NCBI GenBank assembly: GCA_032433765.1
Contig: JAVIAB010000051.1
Coordinates: 53,057,328 to 53,121,327 of the forward strand
Length of the DNA: 64,000 nucleotides
Reading direction: 5' to 3'
From: Megaustenia siamemsis
Lineage: Eukaryota; Mollusca; Gastropoda; Stylommatophora; Ariophantidae
Made by a program: the position numbers and the translations under genes. The first letter of the stretch is position 1; every line of letters starts with the position of its first letter. Of the stretch, positions 55,005 to 64,000 are shown piece after piece. The notes below the pieces were generated by a model, which did not search any database, had not been told where the DNA came from, and was given only the letters and a program-made list of their open reading frames with translations.

Positions 55005-55620
55005 GATCTGACCTTTCTATCAGATGTGACCAGCTATTATATCTGCTTTTCTGTTGCCTTCAACACCAGAATGACTTTGTGCAAGGAAGAAGGCACCAAT
55101 ACAGATCTGTTATCTATGTTTTGACTCCAGCAATTGTCGACAGATGGAGCCTTTCTGGACTTTGTGAATCAAGCTCACAGAGCCACTCATCTCGCAGAGA
55201 CACTCATCTCGCAGAGTCACTCATCTCAAAGAGTCACTCATCTCAAAGAGTTACTCATCTCACAGAGTCACTCATCTCACAGAGTCATTCATCTCACAGG
55301 CATGAACGTAATCCTGTAGCTCTGACTAGATAAAAACTCTTATCACGACTTCTATGAACACCGTCGTCATACTATAGGTCACTATTGCGAGGAGACCAAA
55401 TTGTCTTTTGAAAAGTAATGTCACCGAAGAATGTAGTATACTCCCGAGCACTCCTTTGATGGCGCTCTACGGAACCATCTATGTAAATAATAAGTAGTGT
55501 ATCCTGAAGACATATGCTCCCATTCTCCCCCAGTGTTAGTATTAGACATCTCCCATACCAATTTAACAATACAAACCATATTGAGGAACTCTCCACACTT
55601 TGCAGTTTTACCACTATCAG
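55005..55620 (-). mobile_element. Third RNase H-bearing LINE fragment, split by a 17-bp array
   Basis: The minus strand from 55614 reads IYIDGSVERHQRSAREYTTF, then FGDITFQKTIW, matching the first RNase H motif (YTDGS, here YIDGS). After the tandem array, the minus strand at about 55180-55020 reads SLIHKVQKGSICRQLLESK, then AQSHSGVEGNRKADIIAGH, which is the C-terminal SHSGVxGNxxAD motif. The array at 55183-55299 lies between these motifs. Frameshifts are present. Confidence 0.78.
55183..55299. repeat. 17-bp minisatellite, about 7 units, inside an RNase H copy
   Basis: Units of cactcatctcgcagaga; later units read caaagagt and cacagagt. Confidence 0.93.
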
Positions 55621-56036
55621 CGCAAATATGAAAAATTATGTGTTTATTAACATTCGATATCAACGTCACTAACAGCCCAGGTTGAGGTGTGTCCTTCCGC
55701 CTGGAGTTCTACCAAGCTTTGATCGCTTGTCTTTTACTGTCCAAGCTTTATCCATCACCTAGTTCTACCAAGGGTGTTTTTTTTTTGTTTTTTACAGGGA
55801 ACACTTACTTTTCTGCGTCTATGAAAATATCCTCTTTTTTTTACTGAAAGATATTTAATTTGTTCTTCTACATTCTAGTTTTGTGATTATCAACCAATGT
55901 GACACACGTATTGGACAGCGATCACTGCCATGGTATCCAGAGCAGTATAACTTCATTTAGGTGTCAAGGCAGACCTAACAAGAGCCACGTCAGTAACGCT
56001 GAGGTCCCCAAAACGTTTCGCTCGTCTGGTCACACT
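55621..56036. other. Spacer, no gene
   Basis: gttctaccaag occurs twice (about 55706 and 55761). Otherwise unassigned. Confidence 0.45.
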
Positions 56037-56833
56037 TCCAACGTTGATACATTTAAGATTAGTTGAGTAAATAGGAAACTCTTTATACCAACGTTGATAC
56101 AAATAAGATCAATTGAGCAAATAGGAAACTCTTTATACCAACGTTGATACAATTAAGGTCAGTTGAACAAATAGGAAACTCTTTATACCAACGTTGATAC
56201 AATTAAGATCAGTTGAACAAATAGGAAACTCTTTATACCAACGTTGATAAAATTAAGATCAATTGAACAAATAGGAAACTCTTCATACCAACGTTGATAA
56301 AATTAAGATCAGTTGAACAAATAGGAAACTCTTTATACCAACGTTGATACAATTAAGATCAGTTGAACAAATAGGAAACTCTTTATACCAACGTTGATAC
56401 AATTAAGATCAGTTGAACAAATAGGAAACTCTTTATACCAACGTTGATAAAATTAAGATCAATTGAACAAATAGGAAACTCTTCATACCAACGTTGATAC
56501 AATTAGATCAATTGAACAAATAGGAAACTCTTTATACCAACGTTGATAAAATTAAGATCAATTGAACAAATAGGAAACTCTTCATACCAACGTTGATACA
56601 AGTAAGATCAGTTGAGCAAATTGGAAACTCTTTATATCAACGTTGATACAATTAGATCAATTGAGCAAATAGGAAACTCTTTATACCAACGTTGATACAA
56701 GTAAGATCAGTTGAGTAATAGGAAACTCTTTATACCAACGTTGATACAAGTAAGATCAGTTGAGTAATAGGAAACTCTTTATACCAACGTTGATACAAGT
56801 ATGATCAGTTGAGTAATAGGAAACTCTTTATAC
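56037..56833. repeat. 50-bp minisatellite, about 16 units
   Basis: Unit blocks are ataccaacgttgatacaatt, aagatcagttgaacaaatag and gaaactcttt. A variant run (gataaaattaag, then atcaattg, then ctcttcat) recurs about 200 bp apart, equal to 4 units. Right-hand units shift to gtaagatcagttgagtaata. Confidence 0.95.
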
Positions 56834-57486
56834 AGAGTTTCGCAGCAGGAGGCAATCTGGTAATTAAGTGTCTTGTTGGAAAATGAGCGTCATTCGCAAT
56901 TGTCATTCGGGTCCTCTTAATGAAACAATAAGTCATCTTTGACGTTAATCGTATCGCTATCCCTATCCGCTAATAAATCTACTAGGAGCACCTGAATCAC
57001 GTGCACGAACTCCGTTGCACGGTCGGGGATCCATCCAGTGATGGAAAGGAAGAATACCTTAACACATTTTGACACTTTAAAAGTCAACACCTGACTAGTT
57101 TCCTTTCTACCACTACATCGGCAGTAAACCCTGCATGCAAACAAGAAACTGACACACTAAGACTTAGGTCCATTTTTATCATTAAGGACACGCTGAGATG
57201 TTTGCCACGATTATCAATATGTCGGTTCTTTGTTAAACCATACAACTTTGTTGCTATAATATTTATGTTCAGGCTTGCTGTTTTCAGTTTAGATGTGATT
57301 TTTATAGTTTCCTGCTAAAGGTATGACGGCAAGACCTACTGTTCGACTGATTCTTGTAATCGACATGTAGATTAAATCGGGAACGAGAATATAGTGCTAA
57401 TACCTCTAGCATTTCTTAATTAATTAGGTTCTGTAAAGTTTTTAAAAAAAATTTTTTTTTGAATTTGTGACTTGTTTATGTTGAGT
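56834..57486. other. Spacer, no gene recognised
   Basis: A 75-codon minus frame at 56917-57144 shows no domain. Confidence 0.45.
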
Positions 57487-57499
57487 ATACAATTTCTCT

Positions 57500-57566
57500 C
57501 GACTTGGAAAGTGTTTGTTGAAGACCTATGCTCCACTGGGAGCTAAAAAGGTAGAAGAAGAAGAAG
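57500..57566 (+). mobile_element. Ultra-short LINE family 5 insertion with 13-bp TSD
   Basis: Only 67 bp remain: cgacttggaaagtgtttgtt to a gtagaagaagaag tail, identical in kind to the last bases of 35460-35525. The 13-bp direct repeat atacaatttctct lies at 57487-57499 and 57567-57579. Confidence 0.92.
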
Positions 57567-57877
57567 ATACAATTTCTCTATTGTAAAAACCTGTAATTTA
57601 AAGCTTTCATATTTTCGTTATGAGATATTAATAGCCAACGACATGCTGTAAACAAATTAGTGAGTTGATTATTTAGGATCACTCATCATTAACAGCGGAG
57701 ATAGCTTTGGAGAGATTAAGGGGAGACAGTCCGATGTTTCACAGAACTGTTGGAAACGTTCGTGGCAAAGACTCCTGCAAATGTATCCAATTTATGCTGC
57801 TCAAACCTTGCATCACATAGTTTAGCCTGAACTCTATGTGGTCGATAAAATTTTAAAAAACCATCATTTGAGAAAAT

Positions 57878-58133
57878 AAAAAAAAAGTAAAGTACCCCCG
57901 TCACGCCAAGTGGCGTATAGGGAATATGGTGTTAGTGACCATAAATTTTACAGACCTTCGGCACATGATTTTTGTTGTAATATGGTCGGTATTACGCCCG
58001 TGCCGCTTTACTTTCCCAGATAAAAATCCGGTACCCATTAAGGGCTGGGTGAACCGGAGCCGTCGGTTGGGATCGAACCCTACCTCTTGTCCTTTGTAGT
58101 CCAGTTCACTAACCACTGAGCTATCGCGGCTCC
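57878..58133 (-). mobile_element. SINE family A with 13-bp TSD
   Basis: Full-length minus-strand copy. The boxes (cgatagctcagtggttagtg and gggttcgatccc on the minus strand) lie at about 58065-58128. The 13-bp direct repeat catttgagaaaat lies at 57865-57877 and 58134-58146. The tail on the element strand is gggggtactttactttttt. Confidence 0.93.
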
Positions 58134-58293
58134 CATTTGAGAAAATGCTGGATAAGAATTCTTCATATATTCTGACTCGACAAATTAAGACAAATAAAAT
58201 CAAAACTGAACTGACTTTGGAGCTCAGTAAAACAAAAAATACAAATAATTTTTTTTTAAATTATGGCTTAGTGCGGCCCACATCACCTGTAAA

Positions 58294-59262
58294 ATGTGCC
58301 GAATGACCCCTGTGGGTGTGGGGGGGGGGGGGCCAGGAGGAGGACTTTACTACTTAATGTGTAAGCAACCTACTGGGGTTAAACAAGGATGTATTTTATC
58401 GCCCTTGTTATTTGGAATTGTTATGGACTTCATAATGAAGAAATGCTGCACTGGTAATAAAGGCATCGAATGGATACAAGGAGACCATTTGGAGGACCTC
58501 GACTTTGCTGATGACATAGTTCTCATCAGCAGTCAGATAAAAACGATGCAGGAAAACACAAATGAACTATCATCAATAGCCAGCAAAATTGGGCTTGAGG
58601 TCAATCATGAAAAGACTAAAGTCATGAAAAGTTTAATTCCAACAAGTGACAAAATATACATGGAAAACAAACCAGTAGAAGAGATCGATCACTTTATCTA
58701 TCTTGGAAGTCACATTGATCGAGAAGGGGATACGAGCAAAGAAATTAGAATCAGACTGGCTAAAGCAGCAATGTCTTTCAGAAGCCTTGAAAAGTTGTGG
58801 AAATCAAAACTCATTAGCACAAACACAAAACTTAGGCTATTCAAATCAAATGTACTATCAACCCTTACGTATGCGTGTGAAAGCTGGAAAACAACAAGAG
58901 ATATAGAAACAAAGTTGAACGCATTCGAAAATAAATGTCTAAGGAAAATACTTGGTATAGAATGGAACGAATTCAAAACAAACGAGGAAATTAGAGAAAT
59001 CGCCAATCAACCACTATCTTCAGTAATAAAGAAAAGACGATGGTCATACGTTGGACATGTGATGAGAAGAGATAATAATCGAATAGCAAAGCAAGCCCTC
59101 ATATGGGAAACAACAGGTAAAAGAAAAAGAGGAAGACCCAGGGAGACACTGAGAAGAACATTGATGAGAGAGGCAAGAGCAGCAGGAATCGGCTCCATCA
59201 ATGAGATAGAACTGCTTGCACAGAACAGAGACAGATGGCGAGATTTGATAAAATATCTTTAA
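58294..59262 (+). CDS. Reverse transcriptase C-terminal half (LINE ORF2), fused to target-site codons
   Basis: A 322-codon frame. Residues 28-40 are RT motif 4 (GVKQGCILSPLLF). FADD at 71-74 is the catalytic motif 5. Residues 102-111 (EVNHEKTKVM) are motif 6 and YLGSHI at 136-141 is motif 7. Downstream are CESWKTT (about 195-201), GHVMRR (244-249) and a basic GKRKRGRPR patch (265-273), typical of RTE-like LINE ORF2 C-termini. The endonuclease and RT motifs 0-3 are absent. Residues 1-27 come from sequence upstream of the insertion point, so the start codon belongs to the target DNA. It cannot be a functional RT. Clade assignment (RTE-like) is from motif style only. Confidence 0.85.
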   Translation: MCRMTPVGVGGGGPGGGLYYLMCKQPTGVKQGCILSPLLFGIVMDFIMKKCCTGNKGIEWIQGDHLEDLDFADDIVLISSQIKTMQENTNELSSIASKIGLEVNHEKTKVMKSLIPTSDKIYMENKPVEEIDHFIYLGSHIDREGDTSKEIRIRLAKAAMSFRSLEKLWKSKLISTNTKLRLFKSNVLSTLTYACESWKTTRDIETKLNAFENKCLRKILGIEWNEFKTNEEIREIANQPLSSVIKKRRWSYVGHVMRRDNNRIAKQALIWETTGKRKRGRPRETLRRTLMREARAAGIGSINEIELLAQNRDRWRDLIKYL

Positions 59263-59371
59263 AAGAAAACTGCTAGAACAAAAATTCATATAGGAGAAGG
59301 TGTATATTGGTCTACGCCCTATGGGCCGGTTACGGCTCGAAAGGTCAATAGATAGATAGATAGATAGATAG
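58377..59371 (+). mobile_element. LINE family 8, 5'-truncated, with (GATA)n tail and 10-bp TSD
   Basis: The insertion of 995 bp starts inside the RT domain and ends in (GATA)n at about 59345-59371. The direct repeat aacctactgg lies at 58367-58376 and 59372-59381. The coding part runs without a stop to 59262. A 3' UTR of about 80 bp follows. It is the least damaged LINE in the window, so it is a relatively young insertion. Confidence 0.92.
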
Positions 59372-59381
59372 AACCTACTGG

Positions 59382-60219
59382 CAGTGCACAACAGTACAAT
59401 AAAATAATATAAATACCAAACAAAGCAACAATCATATCAGCAATAAATATCAATGGCTTTTAAACTGTGACTGTAACTGTCTAAAATGTAAGTGAACTTT
59501 TAGGTAGCCACCATCGTACAACAATAGTCACATATAACATACTGCTACACATAGTACTTACATGACAAGCACATGTCAACAAAAATTTGGCAGCTCACAG
59601 TGTTTGTAACTGGAGAAGTACGATGCTGCACTAATGTCTCAACGACACTTAACACAACACTCACTTGCACAAAAAGTCGGTCTTCCACTCAGACTGGCTT
59701 CTCTCAATAATCTATGTATTGTTTGCACTAGCTGCCCAAATCTATACTAGTACCGAATATTTGTCCGTGCTTGAAGCGTGTCGTCAGCAATGAATAATCA
59801 GGAAAAAGGTAGCTAGGGAAAAGAAGATAATTCATCAATATCTGAATTGTGTGGTTATATATCCAGACCTGCCCTCTCTTTTGGATGTTTATCTACATTT
59901 CTTGTCCTGGTGTCTTTCACTCAGTAAACAAATTTTATTTCAAGGTTTTTTTTTTCTTTCTAAAATCTATCAATCTTTCTCTAAATTATCATTCTAACTT
60001 GATCATTTGTCTCTTGTTCTGATGCTGCCTCTAGTAAATCATCATTAAATCGTCCCCAATGTCTGCAGACCGGTTGATAATAATTAGATTATGTCTCATT
60101 GGATGCAGGCTCCACTTTTGTCTCTGATTGTTTATAAGATAGATTATCTTGGATGCAAAACTGAAACTTGGACACAGATTGTTTGATCTCCTCGAAGTTG
60201 TTCTACATCTGGTAAATCT
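59382..60219. other. AT-rich spacer between two LINE insertions
   Basis: No gene or shared family was recognised. Confidence 0.5.
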
Positions 60220-60957
60220 TTTATGAAAGATTTTCAAGACCTACAACAATTGCTTAATGTGATAAACATAACAAGCAAAAAAATATGGACTAGAAATGAA
60301 TATCAAAAAGACTAAAACTATGATCATAAACAAAGAAAATTCTCAAGACCTACAATTAAATATCACAGTTGAGGGAATACATCTGGAGACAGTCCAGAGT
60401 TACAACTACCTAGGACATACTATAACCAATGATGGAAAATGCAAAACTGAAATAAACAAAAAAATAGGTATGGCAAAAAGTAATTTTAATGCCATGAAAA
60501 ATATACTAACATCAAAACAAATAGCAGCAGGGCTGAAACTAAGAATGGCAAAATGTTACGTCTTCTCAATATTCCTGTATGGTGCAGAAACATGGACATT
60601 AGACAAGAAAACAGAACAGAAAATTGAAGACTTTGAAATGTGGATTTATAGATGTATAGGTAGAATTGGATGGAAACAAAAGATAACAAACGATGAAGTT
60701 TTAAAACAACTGAAAATAAAAAGAGAACTACTAAATACAATTAAGACTAGACAAATGCAATTTTTGGGGCATGTTAAAAGACACAAAAGCCTACTAAAAG
60801 TAATATTGGAAGGAAAATTACAAGGTAAAAGAGGCAGAGGCAGGCCAAGACCAAGTCAATCTATGTCAGCCTGCACCATCAAAGCAAGAAACAGAGTAGA
60901 ATGGCGATCCATGATAGCCAACCTTCGTTGCGGAGAAGGCACGCGATGATGATGAAC
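60220..60957 (+). mobile_element. LINE family 1, 3' portion (best copy)
   Basis: It begins just upstream of RT motif 6 and ends gaaggcacgcgatgatgatg. It is the reference for the copies at 664, 8528, 27720 and 48621. An extra A in a run at about 60277-60283 shifts the frame between LLNVINITSK and YGLEMNIKKT. Confidence 0.88.
60296..60949 (+). pseudogene. LINE ORF2 C-terminus, family 1 (217 codons)
   Basis: The frame starts in RT motif 6 (NIKKTKTM). It contains YNYLG at 36-40 (motif 7), GAETW at 96-100, GRIGW near 112-116, GHVKR at 158-162 and GKRGRGRPR at 177-185, and ends RCGEGTR. It lacks the endonuclease and RT catalytic core. Its ATG is an internal Met of ORF2. A frameshift upstream separates it from the few remaining codons of the truncated element. 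These C-terminal motifs mark it as RTE-like. Confidence 0.85.
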
Positions 60958-61704
60958 GACAAGAGATCTCACTAAATTAAACTCTTACTTAACCTGTGGA
61001 AGGTCTTTTGTATCGAAACGTTTTATTCTTTTCTATTTGTCTTATCCGTACGATCGTAAAGTACTATTTTGTGTCGTATTATTATACTTTTACCTGCTTT
61101 ACAGTATCACGGCGACTTAATATTTATTCTAACTATGCGTCTATCTCTTGAGCTATCAACTCATTAACTTTAACATTGATTCCAGATTTAAACAAATGCG
61201 GAACATTATTTTTTTTCTAAAAAAAAGTATTTTTTTTTTAATCCATTTTTAATTTCTAGAAGAATTTGTTAGTCTTCATGGAATCCTTGAAGAATTATCG
61301 AACATAATTGTTGCCAGTTTGTTAGATAAAATGACGTACGAGATCAAATGACGTAATCCGAGGAATCTCCACTTACAAATGAAGGTTTCATTCGCCACGA
61401 TGTATCATTAAAAGGATTGCAAATATTGGTTAAACCCTTGTGTGCATTAATTTACTTATGAATTTTTAAATTTGTCACATTTAAAGAAAAAAATTGACTG
61501 CAGTATTTGCTGGGGAAAAAATCATGGCATGAAGGAAAGACCAATTAGTACACGAATCAGAAAAAAAAATGGAAACGCCTTCTCAATAAATGCTTTCGTG
61601 AAAAAGCTCGAGAAAAAAATTGCAGACACAAAAGTAAATAACTTGTCAGGATGTAAACACGTTTAGGCCTCAAAAATATCCATTCATGCGGCATTACGGT
61701 ATAT
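60958..61704. other. AT-rich spacer, no gene
   Basis: A 64-codon frame at 61472-61666 has no recognised domain. Confidence 0.5.
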
Positions 61705-61990
61705 TATACTTCTTCTTTTCTTCATCATTTGCCTTTCAACGTTGAGGGGAGATTTAGTCTGCGGTCTTTTGCTCCTCCTTTGGCTTTTCTACTATTATGT
61801 TTCCTAGTGTTTCTACTAATATTCCATCAATCGTCATGTTCCATCAATGACCATTTTTCGTGGTTGTCCTTGGGTTTGGTGTTCCTGCAGCGTTTTTGAA
61901 TGCTTGTTGTGTTGTATTTTGATCTGTCTGTCTTATCACGTGGCCAAACCATGTTACGTGTTGTTTCTTTGTGTACTCGGTGACTAAAAT
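61705..61990 (-). mobile_element. LINE family 4, 3' end, minus strand
   Basis: It begins with the reverse complement of the tail and of ctgaaaggca (catttgcctttcaacgttga, then ggggagatttagtctgcggt). Minus-strand coding near 61940-61830 recalls KQHVTWFGHVIRQ and a K/RGQPRK-like patch. Frames are broken. Confidence 0.72.
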
Positions 61991-62138
61991 TATTTATAGA
62001 ATTATTTAAGGAATCGAATAACAAATGACACAATCTTAGGAGCCGACCACATGGGAATGAGAACGAAGGAGACACGTCATGGGTGGGTTAGTCTGATAAT
62101 ATTACCTGAGTGATGTTATCAGTTGATAACCTAATATT

Positions 62139-62948
62139 ATGTGCTTTTTAACCAAAGACCTTTTTTGGGGACTCAATGAAGATATCCCCGATGGAAGAAT
62201 AAGAAGAATAAATTGTACTATTAGTCCCATAAATGATTCGCTTCCAGAGGTTTATGATGTAAACAAAGCAGTTTTGTCATTGCAAGTGAATAATGTCCAC
62301 ACCAATAATTGGTCAGGATTGTGTAGCAGCAGCAGCTTTATAGCGAACACAGAAAACATCACAGGATTGTGCTGTTCTGAAACAGCTATGCCATGCTACC
62401 CTAGAATTGCCTTTAATGGGATTACTGTGACCACAAACCACTCTCCATGTGTGTGCCACATATTTACACTCCAGAAAGAAACACTGAATATAACAACATC
62501 ATGTGCCGTCTGTGATATTAATGACCACAGACTAGGAGCCTCCAATATGATTGATACAACTGTTGCACCAACCATTTCATCAGCAGAGCCATATCTATGG
62601 AATGTTAATCTGACATTGTTCTTGAATGATGTCCAAATTAATGAGACATCAGAATCGTGTGGCGGCAGCTACAAGAAGGGAGCGGAGAACATCAAGTTCT
62701 GCTGCTATAAATGAGACTTGCCTTGCTATACCAGAATTGCCTTAAATGGGATCACTGTAGTTGAAAACTTCTCCTCTTGTGTAAACTACACATTGACATC
62801 TAAGAGTGAATCAGTGAAGGTCACAAAATCATATTCTCTCTGTGCTTTTACTAACTACAGGTCGTGTGCTTCTGTTGGATTGGAAATGATAACTTACCAC
62901 CACTGTGTGTCTATATGTTTGGAATTGGAGTCATCAATGATGGCCTAA
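62139..62948 (+). pseudogene. Unrecognised Cys-rich, N-glycosylation-rich protein: two tandem ~110-residue domains with an in-frame TGA
   Basis: Two open stretches, 62139-62711 and 62718-62948, share one frame and are separated only by TGA at 62712-62714. The encoded protein has two homologous domains. The first contains ITGLCC, then PCYPRIAFNGITV, SPC, and SCAVC. The second contains IKFCCYK, stop, DLPCYTRIALNGITV, SSC, and SLCAF. The DNA of the two is alignable at a 330-bp offset (62389-62430 versus 62719-62760, about 35 of 42 identical). The first stretch has about 8 N-x-S/T sequons and the second at least 2. Regular Cys spacing plus sequons suggests a secreted or membrane ectodomain. No signal peptide, transmembrane segment or convincing splice site is visible. 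It may be an exon of a host gene, a pseudogene, or a gene with the stop avoided by splicing. I do not recognise the family. Confidence 0.6.
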
Positions 62949-63410
62949 CATCATCAAGTGCTATGACGATCATCATTTTTCGGGAGGACGTGAACTCCCA
63001 TGGTATATGGTGGATAGGCGGTAGGAACAATTGAAGGCTATGTCTGAAAAGTGTTCCTTCTTGCAGTTTCCTCATATTCCAAGTCCGGCTTGTTGCAGGA
63101 GCTACTGAGTTAAGTGCTCTGTGCACACCGTGAGCTGTGTGTCTCATCCGTTTTGATCCTGCTTCGATATCCCGCTTGTTTACGATGATTGATGATATCG
63201 TATGACAGGGAACAGTTGGCTGTGTTCACTTTCTGCGCAGTTTCGCCTTATGTCTTTTGGCGTGTGCTGAGACTGCTACGATGGGGACTACAGTTACCTT
63301 TCTTTGTTTGGGAGATGAGTTAGTAATTCGGATGATTCCACTGGCACGGGCGGTTGAGCAATTATGGATTTTAATTCGTTTGCAGTGATACCGAGGCCTT
63401 CCATAACCAA
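62945..63410 (-). mobile_element. Interspersed repeat family R (unclassified), copy 2
   Basis: The reverse complement of this region is collinear with 42850-43260. It encodes, in broken frames, RMRHTAHGVHRALNSVAPAT, then SRTWNMRKLQEGTLF near 63147-63040. It ends with a GATGAT-like triplet tail at about 62965-62980. The proximity to the domain pair at 62139-62948 is probably coincidental. Confidence 0.65.
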
Positions 63411-63644
63411 TAACAAATAACCTAATATTTTAATCGACTAAAAAGACAGAAAAGGAAAAGAAAAGAAAGCTAATTTTTGTGAGAGAAAAAAAGAAAGACT
63501 ACATTTAAATGGCAATAATGTATCAACGATGATAGAGGAAAGAACATAACCAAAAGGTTATATCATGTTTTGCTACGTATTCTTCATAAAGACATATCTT
63601 GAAATTAAACCACTAATAATTGGACAATATAAGAAAGGAATTTT

Positions 63645-63910
63645 GGGATTTTTATTTATGATTTCTCTCTACGACAACAACCCCTGGTTTCAGGAGCGAG
63701 GCCCGGCTTTAAACGTCAATTACTCATCGACGGAAAAAATATGAGTACCTCCGAAGTCGGAGTTATCTGCCTGTGCGGCGAGGGACCCCTGTGCACACGG
63801 CTGCCAGGGATAAATGGACTTAACACGCAAAATTCAGTTCCTAGTCTCTACGGACTTCGTCAGAGGTAAAAAAAAAAAATAAAAAAAAAAAAGGTGGCGA
63901 ACGAAAAAAA
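63645..63910 (+). mobile_element. SINE family C, 5'-truncated
   Basis: It begins in the body (atttatgatttctctctacg) and lacks the tRNA-like head. It contains gcccggctttaaacgtcaat, gagggacccctgtgcacacg and tagtctctacggacttcgtc, and ends ggcgaacg plus A. An internal A tract (about 63869-63892) has expanded where the other copies read gaaagc. Confidence 0.85.
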
Positions 63911-64000
63911 AAAAAATGAATTAGAAACAACGATAATTATGTGCAACTACATTACTTCTCCGCAGCAACGGACCGACTAAACATTTATGATTGGCTGACG
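63911..64000. other. Window end, no feature
   Basis: Short AT-rich sequence after the SINE tail. Confidence 0.5.

Overview
The window looks like repeat-dominated intergenic or intronic DNA from an animal nuclear genome. It is AT-rich, with long microsatellites, a dozen minisatellites, many 5'-truncated non-LTR retrotransposons, several tRNA-derived SINEs and a hAT DNA transposon. There is no operon structure, no rRNA and no convincing functional tRNA. The mix of LINE C-termini and RNase H-bearing I/nimbus-like LINE fragments fits a lophotrochozoan, perhaps a gastropod mollusc. That assignment comes from general knowledge and is weak.

Layout. 0-9 kb: LINE scraps, a 2.4 kb minisatellite carrying a (CT)n tract in every unit (2521-4915), and an antisense RNase H/LINE remnant (4930-6262). 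9-16 kb: a hAT element with 8-bp target-site duplications (9244-10051), then 36-, 44-, 4-, 21- and 37-bp arrays separated by LINE and SINE pieces. 16-31 kb: LINE 3' ends on both strands, a family I call B, and 35-, 23-, 45-, 27- and 30-bp arrays. 31.9-34.0 kb: a 53-bp array of about 40 units. 34-45 kb: mostly LINE and SINE copies, including one SINE nested in another. 45-57 kb: RNase H remnants, more SINEs, and 17- and 50-bp arrays. 57-64 kb: the best-preserved reverse transcriptase fragments (58377-59371 and 60220-60957), and a duplicated cysteine-rich, glycosylation-rich extracellular-type domain with one in-frame stop (62139-62948).

No complete host gene is evident. The best protein-coding signals are retroelement fragments, the hAT transposase C-terminus and the 62 kb domain pair. 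Retroposition is directly visible as target-site duplications around at least nine insertions. Tandem arrays cover roughly 11.5 kb (about 18%) and several show higher-order structure. At least three tandem repeats can be seen to have grown inside a transposable-element copy. The interest of the window lies in these links between mobile elements and minisatellites, in the splice-acceptor-like repeat array, and in the unrecognised 62 kb domain.
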